A DNA stretch of 64,000 bases from Ctena decussata (GCA_963989385.1 OZ022501.1:88954979-89018978), one strand, 5' to 3'. Numbered from the stretch's first letter, positions 51,514 to 63,264 are shown. A program made the numbers and translations. The notes: generated by a model from the letters alone, not told the origin.

Positions 51514-52831
51514 CATAATTTTTTTTCTCTCTCTGACATTTCTACATTTTCAGTTTTGATAGCTGTAGAGAAAATTTTAATGTTCTTATTTCTTGACCTC
51601 CAAGTCTTGTCTTGAAGAGTTGCAGAATCCCAAATGATGTATATCCCACCATCAGTCCATCATGTGTGTTTTTACCATATGCACGCATGACAATCAGTCT
51701 CATGCGGAACCGGCGGTTAAGCAAAGCAATCCGTTAGATCACTTTCCGGTGACGTAGAAGAGGAGCCGAAAAAGGTAAATAATACTTACCCAGTCAGATT
51801 TTAGAATGTTTTTTCAGAATGATAGGAGAGATATCCAAAATCTAAGAATGCTATTTTGTTCCTTAAACATTGCTCCTTCAACACACCAAATAATTCTATA
51901 ATTGGTTCCGCAGTTTTCTTGATATTTGTTCCCTCCTCCGAAATGGCTTTTCAACACGTTCAAGGTCAGACAAAACAGGAGATAAAATAACAGCATTTTC
52001 TGCTCGATCTCAAAAATGAGCAAAAAGCATCCGAATTCATCATTGCATATCAATGTAATGATTGATATCTGTCATCAACAACGATGTTTCAGTGACCAGG
52101 TATCAAGTATTGTTCTGAAATCATTGTTGAAAGGGGCAAAATGTTTTGGTTCAGCATTTAATCATTAAAAATAGAAGGATATTATGTCAACATTAATCTG
52201 CTTATTTTAGTCTGTTTTATGACATAAATTTTATGCTGGATTTTTTTTTTAAATTTGTTAGATGTCAGCTGAGACTTGTAGGATCTATGCAGTTGGAGAT
52301 TGTGTTTTAACAAAAAGAAAAACAGAACAAAGTTTATCCCATTCCCTAAAGTACTTTGTGTTTACTGTTTCAATGGTTTTAAATGCATGCTGAATTAAAC
52401 TTTCTAAGATTACATTTGAATAATTAACACGATTTCACAAAATTTTGATTTTTTGCATTTGAATGGGAGGCTCCTGTCAAAAATTTTGTGGTTGCGCATG
52501 AGAATATTCGGTTGAGCATTGGAATCTATGGAATATCAAATGAGCTTGGGTGCCTGATTTAGCTCCGAGGCAGCCTGATTTATATATGAATCACTAAAAC
52601 ATCGATCAACCTGCGACTTCGCACAGTTTGGTCTGCTCGTTTAGCACTGAAAAGCTGTTGTATCATTAAACATACAACTCTAAGGACCTTCTCTGGCAGA
52701 TAATCTAGTTTTGTCTGACCTTGTAATGTAGCCAGGAAGACATGTTTTTCTTACGACAATTATTTGAATAAAATCGTTTATGAGACTAGCCACTCTTAAA
52801 AGTTTAGAAGGGCCTAAAATTTAACTGGCGG

Positions 52832-53344
52832 ATGGATGACTTGCGATTTTACGTTTTTCAGCAGTATGTCAGTCATATCAGAATATTCTCTCAAGAAAAG
52901 GTATTGCAAAAATTTGGAGAATGTCATGCTATCAGTTGGTTACAATTGTATGATACGAACAGTTTTAAGTGGTGTTTGGTATATTACATTTATCCTGCAA
53001 GTTCAGTACCGAAAGAAGGAAATAGTCCTGCACAGATAAATCGGCCCTGTGCGTGCATTTGCAGACTTTCTGTGAAATCTTATCGATGCAGCAAGACACT
53101 TCACTTATATAACCGCGTTGAACATTCACATTCAAGAAAATGCATGCTTTTGTTACTACGCTCTCAACGAATACTTTTCGGCGGTCAATTTGAAAACCAC
53201 GAGGTCAATAGTATTGAAATTGACATGGAGACAATTATATTCTGCTCAAAAGGGATTGTGCGCTTGAATTTAAAAGCACGTTTAAATACTTCTAAACATA
53301 TGCCAGATAATTTTGGTCAAGCAAGATGGTCTTGGTCTCAGTAA
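52832..53344 (+). CDS. 170-codon open frame inside the long-TIR element, unknown
   Basis: MDDLRFYVFQQYVSHIRIFS ... CACICRLSVKSYRCSKTLHL ... no recognised domain. A following frame at 53396-53611 (PIRKPQTLIELTDIFTQLQ) is also unknown. These could be exons or eroded pieces of an element protein, or chance. Confidence 0.2.
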   Translation: MDDLRFYVFQQYVSHIRIFSQEKVLQKFGECHAISWLQLYDTNSFKWCLVYYIYPASSVPKEGNSPAQINRPCACICRLSVKSYRCSKTLHLYNRVEHSHSRKCMLLLLRSQRILFGGQFENHEVNSIEIDMETIIFCSKGIVRLNLKARLNTSKHMPDNFGQARWSWSQ

Positions 53345-54434
53345 ATACATAGTAACCCTTTACCTGCCACATAAGTTATTCATGGGACCCTAAACATGCG
53401 GGAACCCATACCTCGGAAGCCACAAACTCTGATCGAGTTGACTGATATTTTCACTCAGCTGCAACAAGGTGTGTGCTGCCGTTCTGGAAGTTACCAAGGT
53501 CCATCGACGTCCATGCTCGGACCTAACACTATCAACCGGAAACCGACCAAGACACTTAAAAAAGGATACAAGTTATCAGCCCCAGGTATATGCTTTAGAA
53601 ATGGAAAGTGACTGCTTGCCTGAGGCCCGGTGTTATTGCTGAACGGTTATCAACAGAAAAAGTTTAGATGGATGAGGTCTACTTTCCAGAAAATCGGATC
53701 AACTAGGTAATGGTGCCACTTGAAAAGATGTGTTGAAAAAAAAAATCTTAAAATTTTAACGTATTTTCTGTGTTTGCAAACTACAAACCAGTGATGTGGG
53801 CAAAACCTTGCTCTAGTAAACTAGTAAAAAAAACATTGCCTTCTGCATATGACAGCCTCAATCAGTGGGGTTTCCTGACAGGCTACCCCTTAAAACTGAC
53901 GCGCAATCGTGGGGTTAAGGATTAATCTCAATTAGACTTTCTCCTAAGTTGCAAATTGACTCTCAATATTTTAGATTCGGTAAAGATGTAGTAGCGAAAG
54001 CTGGACGGATGAACGGTGTCGAGTTACTAAGGCTATGGATACGTTCCGCTAGGGTGTGTGGTTTAACGTCATTACGAGAATTTAAATGCACACACAGTAA
54101 TGAAAGCATTAAGTTTTATTAATATATTATTTGAAAGTGTGTAAGATATGGGCACGCCTTATCGCATTAATAAGATTTTAAGGAAAGCCTAAAAACGCAT
54201 TCACAGAGTCGAAATACCGGTACCTGTGCAAGACTCAAAATTCTTACCCGTGACCCATCCATAGACCACGAAAACTGCAAACTGACTACTGGAAAATAGT
54301 CAAATTAGTTTTCAACATATTTCAGCGGAGGTCAGTTTGAAACATTACCTTCGATGTTAATACTCAATGAAATTTCGTGCGGTGAAGTGCGGATACCTCC
54401 TGGCTTTTGTAGCAAGCCATTATATAAGAACCTT

Positions 54435-54655
54435 TCGATGCACGCTGTATTTTTCCATATTGCATCGAGCAAAGTCAAAAAGTCATTGCTCGAGGTGTTG
54501 CCGAGTAGCATTAAAACTTAAATAGTCGTTTGCTACGAAAGAGGACAAGGTGCACCGTAATTTTGCTATATTGCCTCCAACAAAGTCAAAAAGTCATTGC
54601 TCGAGGTGATGTCGAAAACTACAACGCGTAGCATTAAACACTTAAATATTATTAT
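54435..54655. repeat. Direct duplication
   Basis: CAAAGTCAAAAAGTCATTGC TCGAGGTG and GTAGCATTAAA.ACTTAAATA occur twice with a period of about 115 bp. Confidence 0.85.
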
Positions 54656-55629
54656 GATACTGAAGCAGGACATATGAGTGTTTTCGGGGGTTATTTTTAT
54701 CAGAAGACAAATCAGAAGAAACAGTATTGGCATAACTAATTTAATAGTGATCCATGTATAGCTTGGGACGTTTATAGCTTCGTTTAAGCAAAAGAAATTG
54801 TGAAGTTTGAAAGAAGTCAAATGCTGAACCGAGCTATCGCATGCGAAACCAGGAAAAAATGACATGGGGACTGACCTTAAAAATAGGCAAACCGAAAGTG
54901 TTGAAATAAGCAAAACAGATATTATGTGAAGTCATTTGATATTCCAATGACGTAATCAGTGCATAATGTTCAACATATAATAGCTCAAAGCAGTATTCCT
55001 TGATTTCTCTTGCAGTCTGGTTTCAAGCAAATATTAGCCGTCAGACCTGCATTTGTTAACTTAAGAAACTCCAGAATTATACTGGGTACAGTTTTACTGC
55101 ACATATTACAGGTTGAATATAAAATTATCTGTAAAATTATTTTCTTCTTATTTTTAATGATTACATGCGGAACCAAACTTTCGAGACCAATTATGCATGC
55201 ATTTCAAAAGAATTCTTGGTTCTAGCAAAATGTAAAGGTATTACATACCTCACTTTCTGTTTAAAATATCCGCGCATCGTCTAATTTGCAGATCATATGT
55301 ACACAAATGTCAGATTTAGCGGATAAATGTGTTGCCTACCTCATGTATAATCCAGTAAGAACAGGTGTTTCGGAGGAGGGAATAAAAATGACAAAAACAA
55401 GACAACGTTTCAGCAAATCCTTTGGCATACAAAGAAAACAATGTGTTAGCAACAAAATAGCATTCTCATATTTTAAAGAGCACATTTTCTAAGAAAATAA
55501 ATCGTCTTCTTACACGAACGATTATCGTTTGTTTACCTTTTTCGGCTCCTCTTCTACGTCACCGGAAAGTGATCTAACGGATTGCTTTGCTTAACCGCCG
55601 GTTCCGCATGAGACTGATTGTCAGGCGTG

Positions 55630-55810
55630 ATATGGACTGTATAAAAAGTAACCGCATGTTTATTAACTGAGTGATTTTACTTGGTAAAACATGTTACAAA
55701 TTATCACATACAGTAGTAGGCTATAAAACAAGCAATATTGTCATAGATCTATTTAAAAAAAAACTGATGAGTAAAACATAGCACAATAATTCTAAGAATG
55801 AAAACAAAAA
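55630..55810. other. Intergenic AT-rich sequence, nothing recognised
   Basis: No feature seen. Confidence 0.4.
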
Positions 55811-55811
55811 T

Positions 55812-56030
55812 AAATGAAGATAGGGACGAGTCATTTATTATCAGTTGGTGAGAGGGGGGGGGGGGGGTACATTTTCTTATGGTTTACCCATTTTTTCCGA
55901 CCGACCCCCCCCCCCACACACACACCCGCCAGTCTCAGCAGATTTTTTTCCGCCCCCTCCCCCCCCCCCCCCCCCACGCGATAGGTAACAAAAACGTTAA
56001 TAACCCCAGCTACCCTTCATACTATCGATA
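55812..56030. repeat. G/C-run repeat, first copy
   Basis: AGGGACGAGTCATTTATTAT, a G run, TACATTTTCTTATG, TTTTTTCCGACCGA plus C runs, then CCAGCTACCCTTCA. A directly repeated relative is at 63265-63480. Confidence 0.8.
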
Positions 56031-56169
56031 CTGAGACGATCATTTTCTGATCATTACCCAGTTGTGGTGGGTGGCTAAATTTAGAATTTAGCTCAAGGGA
56101 AAAACAAACTTTCGGGGTGGGCCATTAAAACTATTTACAAGAAGCAGATCACTGGCATGCTGAAACACA

Positions 56170-56745
56170 TGCCTCTGGACCGATAATCTAAATAAGGGCC
56201 TTAAAATCCTCAGCGCTTTTGGCAGAAACCGCCGAAGAGGAAAGACCATTCAACACAGGAATAGTCATGGGGAAAAATGAATTTTTCAGGGCATCACTAT
56301 ATGCAAGGTATCTAGTGTATTGTGAGTCATGGGATCGATGCCCTAGTCCTTCTCAACTTTGATGCTGGGGTCAAGTACTTATCCTTATCAGGGGACAGAC
56401 ACAGTACCAGAATGAATCTTGTAAAAGAAGGTTAAGGAGGACTGCTCCCGGCGGGCCTCCAGGGATGGCCACTCAAGCTCGTCCTTCATATCGCCGACAC
56501 TACTTGTGTTCCGCCATCGCCTGCAGGTCCACCGGGCAGCTGTTCTCTGCACCTTCTCAACCTGCTGAATCTGAGTTTTATGATAGGGATGCCAAATAGG
56601 TGCTGCATACTCTAGTACAGGGCGAACCAATGTTTTTTATGCAGCTTCCTCAGTTTGCCTAGGTGCCAGTGCCAAATTGCGCCGAATAAATCCCATTTTC
56701 TTAGTTGCCTTCCTTGATATTTCTGAAATATGTTGACCCCAATCC
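56170..56745 (-). pseudogene. LINE RT C-terminal fragment
   Basis: Minus strand: KATKKMGFIRRNLALAPRQT EEAA, a stop, then LVRPVLEYAAPIWHPYHKTQ IQQVEKVQRTAARWTCRRWR and LEWPSLEARREQSSLTFFYK IHSGTV. This is the typical C-terminal region after the RT of CR1/L2-type LINEs. Stops and a truncated 3' region mark it as dead. Confidence 0.85.
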
Positions 56746-56756
56746 AATGGTTTCTC

Positions 56757-57535
56757 ACTTAAACCAGTTCGTTCATTAATCTGCGGCCACGGCCGCAGAT
56801 TAATGAAAGAACTGGCTTAAAGGTAGGTTCCTGGGCTAGCTATGTCAATGATGTCCACAAAATAATTTCGTCTTTTTCTGAGCAGTATTGAATTCTCTTA
56901 TTTTTCTGAATTTGTTGCTACTGAGAAACTCGTCAGATGTTGAAGAAAATAGTCGTTTTCCCTTTTGGTTTATTTTCTTTCGTTGGAATTCCAGTTCTAA
57001 AAATAACTTTGTTTATTATGTCTATAAGTGCGCGATTTCTGATGCCATTCTCCAAAAGTTCATTTTCCCTTGATGTGAGCTCTCCTAGAGGTCCTGGCAG
57101 GGCGGATGGGCTAAAACTATCCCAAAATGCAATGCAGCATGACATCAGCTGCGTTATCTATTTTTGGCGCTAACTCGTGTGCGAAGCAGAATTAGGAAAT
57201 CCCTTGCAAAACAACTTTTCTAATATTTTTTTTATTTAAATTTTTTAGTGAAACTTATTAATTCCCTTTTATAAGTACTTTCCAACAACTTGGATGAAAG
57301 TTCATCAAGATAATGATGCATTCCAAAGTACAGGAACCTACCTTTAAGTGAAAAGTACCAGAATTAACCGAAGCAAACACAAACAAAATATATGGACAGT
57401 GTGTCTATTGCTGATACTTTGTCAGAAACAGATAATTATTTCGCGATTTTAATATTCGCGGTTTCGAAGTGACCGCGAAATACCGCGAAAAATGAAACCC
57501 CGCAAAAATTACCGCATATACGGTATTTTCTAAAG
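56757..57535. mobile_element. MITE family E copy, split by a TTAA element
   Basis: Palindrome TTCATTAATCTGCGGCC / GGCCGCAGATTAATGAA at ~56772-56808, then (after 57343) GTGAAAAGTACCAGAATTAA ... ACCGCATATACGGTAT. It matches 4494-4845 in reverse orientation. Confidence 0.75.
56821..57343. mobile_element. 523-bp TTAA-flanked non-autonomous element
   Basis: AGGTAGGTTCCTG and CAGGAACCTACCT ends, with TTAA on both sides (56817-56820 and 57344-57347). TTAA duplication is known for piggyBac and Kolobok. Removing it leaves the family E sequence seen at 4640-4660. Confidence 0.85.
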
Positions 57536-57775
57536 ACTGTTTTTTTTATCTGACACCAAACAAAAAGTGATTTCGAAAAACATAAGTTTAAAATTGGGGA
57601 TTTTCTGGATACTACAGACCCTAAATGAGGTTGTCCTATTTCTATTCTGTTCTATTCCATAACCTTACTAGGTCGTTGGGGCACCACAGATGACTTCGAA
57701 ACAAGCACTTTCCACCTTGTCCTGTTTTCAGCTGCCCTGGTTGAGCTGGCAAAATCCATCCCTGTCCACTCTTTA
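57536..57775. other. Unclassified sequence
   Basis: Contains GTCGTTGGGGCACCACAGAT GACTTCGAAACAAGC, which reads like part of a dispersed repeat, but no second copy is in the window. Confidence 0.3.
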
Positions 57776-59085
57776 ATATTGGTCAAATAACGCGTATGTC
57801 AAAATTTAGCCAATAATATCAAAGGTCAATGAATATTTAATCTTCGTTTTTTCCCGTCGTACTGCACTGCGTGAATACTAGCACGCTGTCAGATATTGAT
57901 TCAAAATGTTTCTCTTGTTAGAATTTTTATCGCAAACAAATGCAGATATTCAAAACTTTTTTTCGCAGTAGATCTACTTTCGATTTCTACTTTCGGTTTA
58001 ATACACACACACAAACAAACAATGCATCATGTTGGATAGGTAATTGTCGCTACCCAGTATCAAAATTACGGTTGTGGGTGCCTACCGACATGGCTCACTC
58101 GAGTCATATTCATGAAAGTTATTGTCAACTCTTTACCAAGAGACATATTACAAAACACACTTCCATTTAATCTGCGTCGATTATCTTTTTTTTAAAAGAT
58201 TTTTCTTGTTTTTATTAGTTTGAAGACAAACTCTCATAAGTTTTCAAAATATACTTTATTTTATGCGTTTAAAACTGAAGAGTACTGGGGTCGACCGATA
58301 CAGTAAATCTTGATCCTAAAATTACTGATACTTTTATCCAAAATCTTGAAAAAAACTGTGCCAAAAAATATTTCCATGTTAGAATACTATTTATGATAAA
58401 ATGCAATCATAATTAGCTTATATATGCCTCTATTACCCAGCCTGACCCGAAACCCCTGCTCAAATTAACCGAAAACAAGTACGTTAGTGCTACGGTAAAA
58501 TGCGGCCATTGCGACGGTGTCAGTCGTGTTATCCTCACCGATCAGTCAGCTAATAGATCTGAGTTCCTGTAGCTAGCCTTATCCGTAGGCTTAATGGAAG
58601 GTGATTATCAGAATTTTTAACATATAAACAGCTGAAACAAGAAAAATCTTAAAAAAAAGATAATCGGCGCAGATTATAAGGATGTGTGTTTTGTTATATG
58701 TCTCTAGTTGAGGATTTGACAATAACTTTCATGAATAAGTAAGCTATGTAGGCATTCCAATCTGGAATTCCAATTTCAATCTTGAAATTGACCTGATTTC
58801 AAAATAGTTTTCAACATATTGGACTGTTTCTTTGTTTATGTACATTAAACCGAAAGGAGAAATCGAAAGTAGGTCTACGACGAAAAAAAGAAAGTTCTGA
58901 ATATCTGCGTCTGTTTTCGATAACATTTCTATTGTAAAATTACAAACAAGAGAAACATTTTTAATTAATATAAGACAGAGTGCTAGTATTCACAGTGAAG
59001 TACGACGAGGAAAAACAAAGATTAAATATTCATTGACCTTTGATATTATTGGCTAAATTTTGACATACGCGTTATTTGACCAATA
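57776..59085. mobile_element. Foldback-like element with ~450-bp inverted arms
   Basis: TATTGGTCAAATAACGCGTA TGTCAAAATTTAGCC at the left and its inverse ending ...GTTATTTGACCAATA at the right. Arms continue inward through ATTCAAAACTTTTTTTCGC and TAATCTGCGTCGATTATCTT to a ~370-bp centre. Flanks show no clear duplication. No protein. Confidence 0.75.
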
Positions 59086-59566
59086 GAATCTTGTGAAATG
59101 TGGAACACTATCGAAATTATACGAGGCTGCGCCTCGAAAAAAGCCCTACCTTTTTGTTACTCACTAGATATTGTACCAAATTGTAATAATGAGAATATAC
59201 TCTTCTCGGATATCGTGAGCCATTAACTCTTCTCGGACATCATTTGAGGCGATCTTGCTTTGCATTGCAAATTGAAAGATAGTCATCTAGAAAATGACAT
59301 TTAGCTGCCTGAGTACCGCAAATACACATTAGCCTATGAACCTACCCAAACTGAATGTCATTTTTAGATGCCCAAGGATCCACATACAGTATACGCGAAT
59401 AAGAAATTCTCTGATCAGACTGAACGGATGTGCTCAAAACTTCCGTGTTGGCACATGCCTTAAGTTACTTTTCACACGATGCGAATCATTGAAAAGACAC
59501 GGCATGGGTAGCCATGGTAGCTGTGTATGTAAACATGTACAAGTTGTGACCGGACGAAATACATTT

Positions 59567-59653
59567 GCGCGACTTTTTTCGAAATTTGCTTTTGCGCTGC
59601 TTGTACGAATTTCGTACAGGTAGCGCAAAAGCAAATTTCGAAAAAAGTCGCGC
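59567..59653. repeat. Perfect 31-bp-arm palindrome
   Basis: GCGCGACTTTTTTCGAAATT TGCTTTTGCGC pairs perfectly with its inverse. The 25-nt centre also contains TGTACGAA / TTCGTACA. Confidence 0.9.
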
Positions 59654-59670
59654 ACCCGAAAGCGCGACTC

Positions 59671-61503
59671 TTTTTTAGCTCACCATAGGCTCAGGGAGTT
59701 CTTCTCAAGAACCACTTACTTGGCTCAGATGTTTGAAATTTGTTATGTAGCATTGCCTAGTGGTTCTTTACCAAGTTTGTTCAAAATGGCGGCCCCAGGA
59801 ACCAGAATGGTTCCACGGCTGGGAGTCCCCGGTTCGAACCATAGAAATACATAGAAAAATAGTCAAAAATCTTCTACTTTGAAGCCGCAATCTCAGATGC
59901 TTAAAATTTGGTATGTAGCATTGCCTAGTAGTCCTTTACCAAGTTTATTCAAATGGTGGCCACAGGGTCCAAAAAGGCTCCACGGCAGGGAGTCCCAGGT
60001 TTGATCTATAGAAATACATAGAAAATTGTCAAAAATCCTTTTCTTCAGAACTGCAAGGCTCATATGCTTGAAATAGTAGTGGTTAGTAGTCCTTCACCGA
60101 GTTTGCTCAAATGGTGCTCTAGGGTCCAAATGGCCCCGCGGCAGGGAGTCCCAGGTTTGAACCATAGAAATACATAAAAAAATATTAAACACATAAAAAA
60201 TTGCATAATGACATAATACCTAAAGGTTTCAACTGGAAGTGGCAGATGTAAGAAACTAGTCAGGTATGAGTCACATTTTTCATATTTAGACACTTGTTTG
60301 CATAATGACATAATACCTAAAGGTTTCAACTGGAAGTGGCAGATGTAAGAAACTAGTCAGGTATGAGTCACATTTTTCATATTTAGACACTTGTTTGCAT
60401 AATGACATAGTACCTAAAGGTTTCAACTGGAAGTGGCAGATGTGAAAGGCTTGTGAGGAATAAACTGTGAAAATAAATATGAAACAAAGATTGTGCGATT
60501 AAAAAATATTAAAAAAATCTGCTTTTTCAGAACCGCAATGCACATATGCTTAAATTTGGTATGTAGCATTGCCCAGTAGTCTTTAACCAATTTTATTCAA
60601 ACGGTGGCCCCAGGGTCCAAAATGGCCCGTGGCAGGGAGTCCAAATTTTGAACCATGGAAATACATAGAAAATAGTAAAAAAATCCTCTTCTTCAGAACT
60701 GCAAGGCTCAGATGCTGGAAATTTGGTGTGGAGCATTGTCTGGTGAACCTTTACAAAGTTTATTCAAATGGTAGCCCCAGGGTCAATAATGGCCCTGCCC
60801 AAAGGGAGTCCTAGGTTGCAACCATGGAAATACATAGAAAAATATTCAAAAATCTTCTTCTTCAGAACCGCAAGGCTCAGCTGCATGAAATTTGTAATGT
60901 AGCTTTGCCTAGTAGTTCTTTATCAAGTTTGTTCAAATGTTGGCCCCAGGGTCCAAAATTCCCCCCTGGCAGGGAGTCCTAAGTTCGAACCATAGAAATA
61001 CATAACAAATAGTAAAATATCTTCGAACCATAGAAATACATAACAAATAGTAAAATATCTTCTACTTCAGAACCGCAAGGCCCAGATGCTTGGAATTTGG
61101 TATGAAGCATTGTTTTTTGAACCTGTACAAAGTTTGTTCAAATGGTGGCCCCAGGATCCATAATGGCTCTGCCTGAAGGGGGTCCTAGATTTGAACCATA
61201 GAAATACATAGAAACATATTCAAAAATCTACTTCTTGAGAACCACATGGCTCAGACGCTGTAGATGTGGTATTTAACATTGGTTATTGGCCCTTTACTAA
61301 ATTTGTTCAAATGCAGGTCCAAGGGTCCAAAACGGCCCCGCGGCAGGGAGTCCTGGTTTTGAACCATAGAAATAATAGAAAAATATTCAAAATCTTCTTC
61401 TTCAGAACCACTAGGATCGGATGCTTGAAATTTGGTATGAAACATTGCCTGGTGGACCTTTACCAAGTTTGTTTAAATGGTGGCCCAAGGGTCCAAAACA
61501 GCC
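59671..61503 (-). mobile_element. Pearl/Helentron-like element i, minus orientation
   Basis: TTTTTTAGCTCACCATAGGC TCAGGGAG is a reduced copy of the 3' hairpin end; about ten units related to those of element a follow in reverse (CATTGCCTAGTGGTTCTTTA CCAAGTTTGTTC). The ACGG tract is missing. A 98-bp tandem insert lies at 60207-60450. Confidence 0.7.
60207..60450. repeat. Tandem repeat, 2.4 copies of ~98 bp
   Basis: CATAATGACATARTACCTAA AGGTTTCAACTGGAAGTGGC AGATG...TATTTAGACACTTGTTTG, nearly identical units inside element i. Confidence 0.9.
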
Positions 61504-61575
61504 GGGCCGCGTAGCGCAATCGGTAGGGCACCTGACTCGTAAGTCAGAGGTCCGGTATCAGGTTTGTTCAAACGA
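61503..61575 (+). repeat. tRNA-like sequence (SINE head or tRNA pseudogene)
   Basis: GGGCCGCGTAGCGCAATCGG TAGGGCACCTGACTCGTAAG TCAGAGGTCCGG with an A-box-like start and CTGAC/GTCAG stem. The T arm is broken (GGTTTGTTCAAAC) and no acceptor stem closes. It sits at the end of element i. Confidence 0.5.
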
Positions 61576-61734
61576 TGACCGTAGTTTGACGTTTGACCTT
61601 TTTACTCACTAGGGATGCTTCGGGGCCTCATGGCTCTCTTGTTATGTTATCTTTTATTCATGTTATTTATTTTATTCATTTTGGCAGTGTTACATATCAC
61701 GAAAAATTTAATCGGTAGTTTAAGGAGAAGCAAG

Positions 61735-61960
61735 TCTACAATTTTCATTTTTGCCCAGCCCCCTTCCCCCTTCTTGTTAATTGGAATCGGCCCTTAAAGG
61801 AGAGAATTTGCTTCCCTAGAAGCAAATTCTTTCCTTGAAGAGTAGACCCAATGAGGAAATGCTTTGTTACACAGGGAAGTCAACAAGGAAGTAAAAAAAT
61901 GTTGTTCGTGCTTGTAAAAATGATGGAAGTCTTGAAGGGGTTTCCCATACATCTTAACTG
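61735..61960. mobile_element. MITE family A copy
   Basis: ATTTTCATTTTTGCCCAGCC ... AGAATTTGCTTCCCTAGAAG CAAATTCTTTCC ... GGGAAGTCAACAAGGAAG. Confidence 0.65.
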
Positions 61961-62205
61961 TGGTGCACAGGTAAGAGCAATGTGTGCGATTGCATATGGT
62001 ACTATTGTTTCGCAAACACAGTTGTCCTTTTATGGAAATTGCTGCTTCTACACCTAAGTGTCAAAAGTCTTTCCCTAAAATATTTTTTCCCGCTGACTTT
62101 TGTGCATTTGAAAGTGTGCAAGAAATTTTACTGTGAGACTTGTTGTCAAATGTTCATATTAATTTTTTGCATACCTAAAAACCTAAAAGATTTCTACAAT
62201 ATAAA

Positions 62206-62447
62206 TTGAGCCGCGACACGAGAAAACCAACAATGTGGATGTGCGGCAAGCGCAGACTCAGATCAGCCTGGGCATCCGCCCAGTCTGATCAGAGTCTTCG
62301 CTGTCCGCATAGAGGTAGCTCAGTCCCTTACCTACCCGTTAAGCACTTAGCAAAGAGTCTGACCAGAGTGGGCAAATGCCCAGGCTGATCTGAGTCTGTG
62401 CAGGGCGCACAACCACATTGTTGGTTTTCTCGTGTCGCGGCTCAATT
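62206..62447. mobile_element. MITE family C copy, best preserved
   Basis: GAGCCGCGACACGAGAAAAC to GTTTTCTCGTGTCGCGGCTC, ~100-bp arms. AATT on both sides. Confidence 0.85.
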
Positions 62448-63190
62448 AATTTTAGCCTTCCCCGAACCTACTTATAGTTAACTACAAGTGTTTGAACTTC
62501 AATAACAATTTCAGAAATGCAGTTTTCTATTGACGTCAATGGTGACGTTGCTCAAAATTTGCTGAAAAGTATTGGTGTTGTCTTAAAAATAATATTTCTA
62601 AAAGAACACTTTATTAGAGTTTAAATCAAAATCATTTAGATGTGCCAAAATTACTGCCTCTTTTAATCATATAAAAGCTTATTGCTACAGCAAAGTTCCC
62701 CGCACAATTGAAAATGCATTGACATCTATAGATATGGAAAATATGTTTTTGGCTGTATTTCAGGACAGCTGTTCAATGCCGCATTATTCATACCAAAACA
62801 CCAACAGTACTTCCCTACATATAAGAGAAAAGTCCTTTTAGCAGAACAGACGCTTGTGAAACAAAGTATAATTAGTTTAATTCTATGATCAGATTTGCGT
62901 CTGCGCTCTAATGCTGTGCGACATGCAAATGTGAAATATCGTATTTCTTCTTATAAATTCCCGTAGGGCGATAGACGGGGCTTTGCAATTTGTCCCGTGC
63001 ATGGCAAGTTTGGCAAAACGCATAAATTTCTAAAGCAAATCTGATGAAATTTGGCAACATTTTCCATAGAAAATGTTAGTGGGGGCGTTTGCAAGAGTGG
63101 ATGCGTTTATTAGAAAATAAAATACAAATATACGAAAATGAATCCTGTTGAAACTGTGGATCCGATTAATAATTTCTGTAATATCGATGT
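62448..63190. other. Intergenic AT-rich sequence, nothing recognised
   Basis: No exon, RNA gene or repeat family recognised. Confidence 0.4.
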
Positions 63191-63193
63191 CTT

Positions 63194-63262
63194 AAGGTGA
63201 ATGGATACACTTTCAAGGGAAGCAATTATTCCATTTTATGTTTGCCTCTCTTCTTAGGTTCT
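63194..63262. repeat. MITE family A left fragment
   Basis: CTTAAGGTGAATGGATACAC TTTCAAGGGAAGCAATTATT CC, cut by the G/C-run repeat. Confidence 0.6.
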
Positions 63263-63264
63263 TA

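Larger units (their letters stand above)
51683..55627. mobile_element. Long-TIR element, 3.9 kb
   Basis: Left GACAATCAGTCTCATGCGGA ACCGGCGGTTAAGC...GAGGAGCCGAAAAAGGTAAA; right TTTACCTTTTTCGGCTCCTC...GCTTAACCGCCGG TTCCGCATGAGACTGATTGTC: about 95 bp almost perfect. Weaker inverted blocks further in (TTTGTTCCCTCCTCCGAAA at ~51930; TTTCGGAGGAGGGAATAAAA at ~55368). Interior unrecognised, including one 170-codon frame. Superfamily unknown. Confidence 0.75.

Noticed and set aside
61503..61575. Functional tRNA-Thr(CGT)
   Set aside because: The T arm and acceptor stem do not close and the anticodon loop is one base short; it is a tRNA-like relic.
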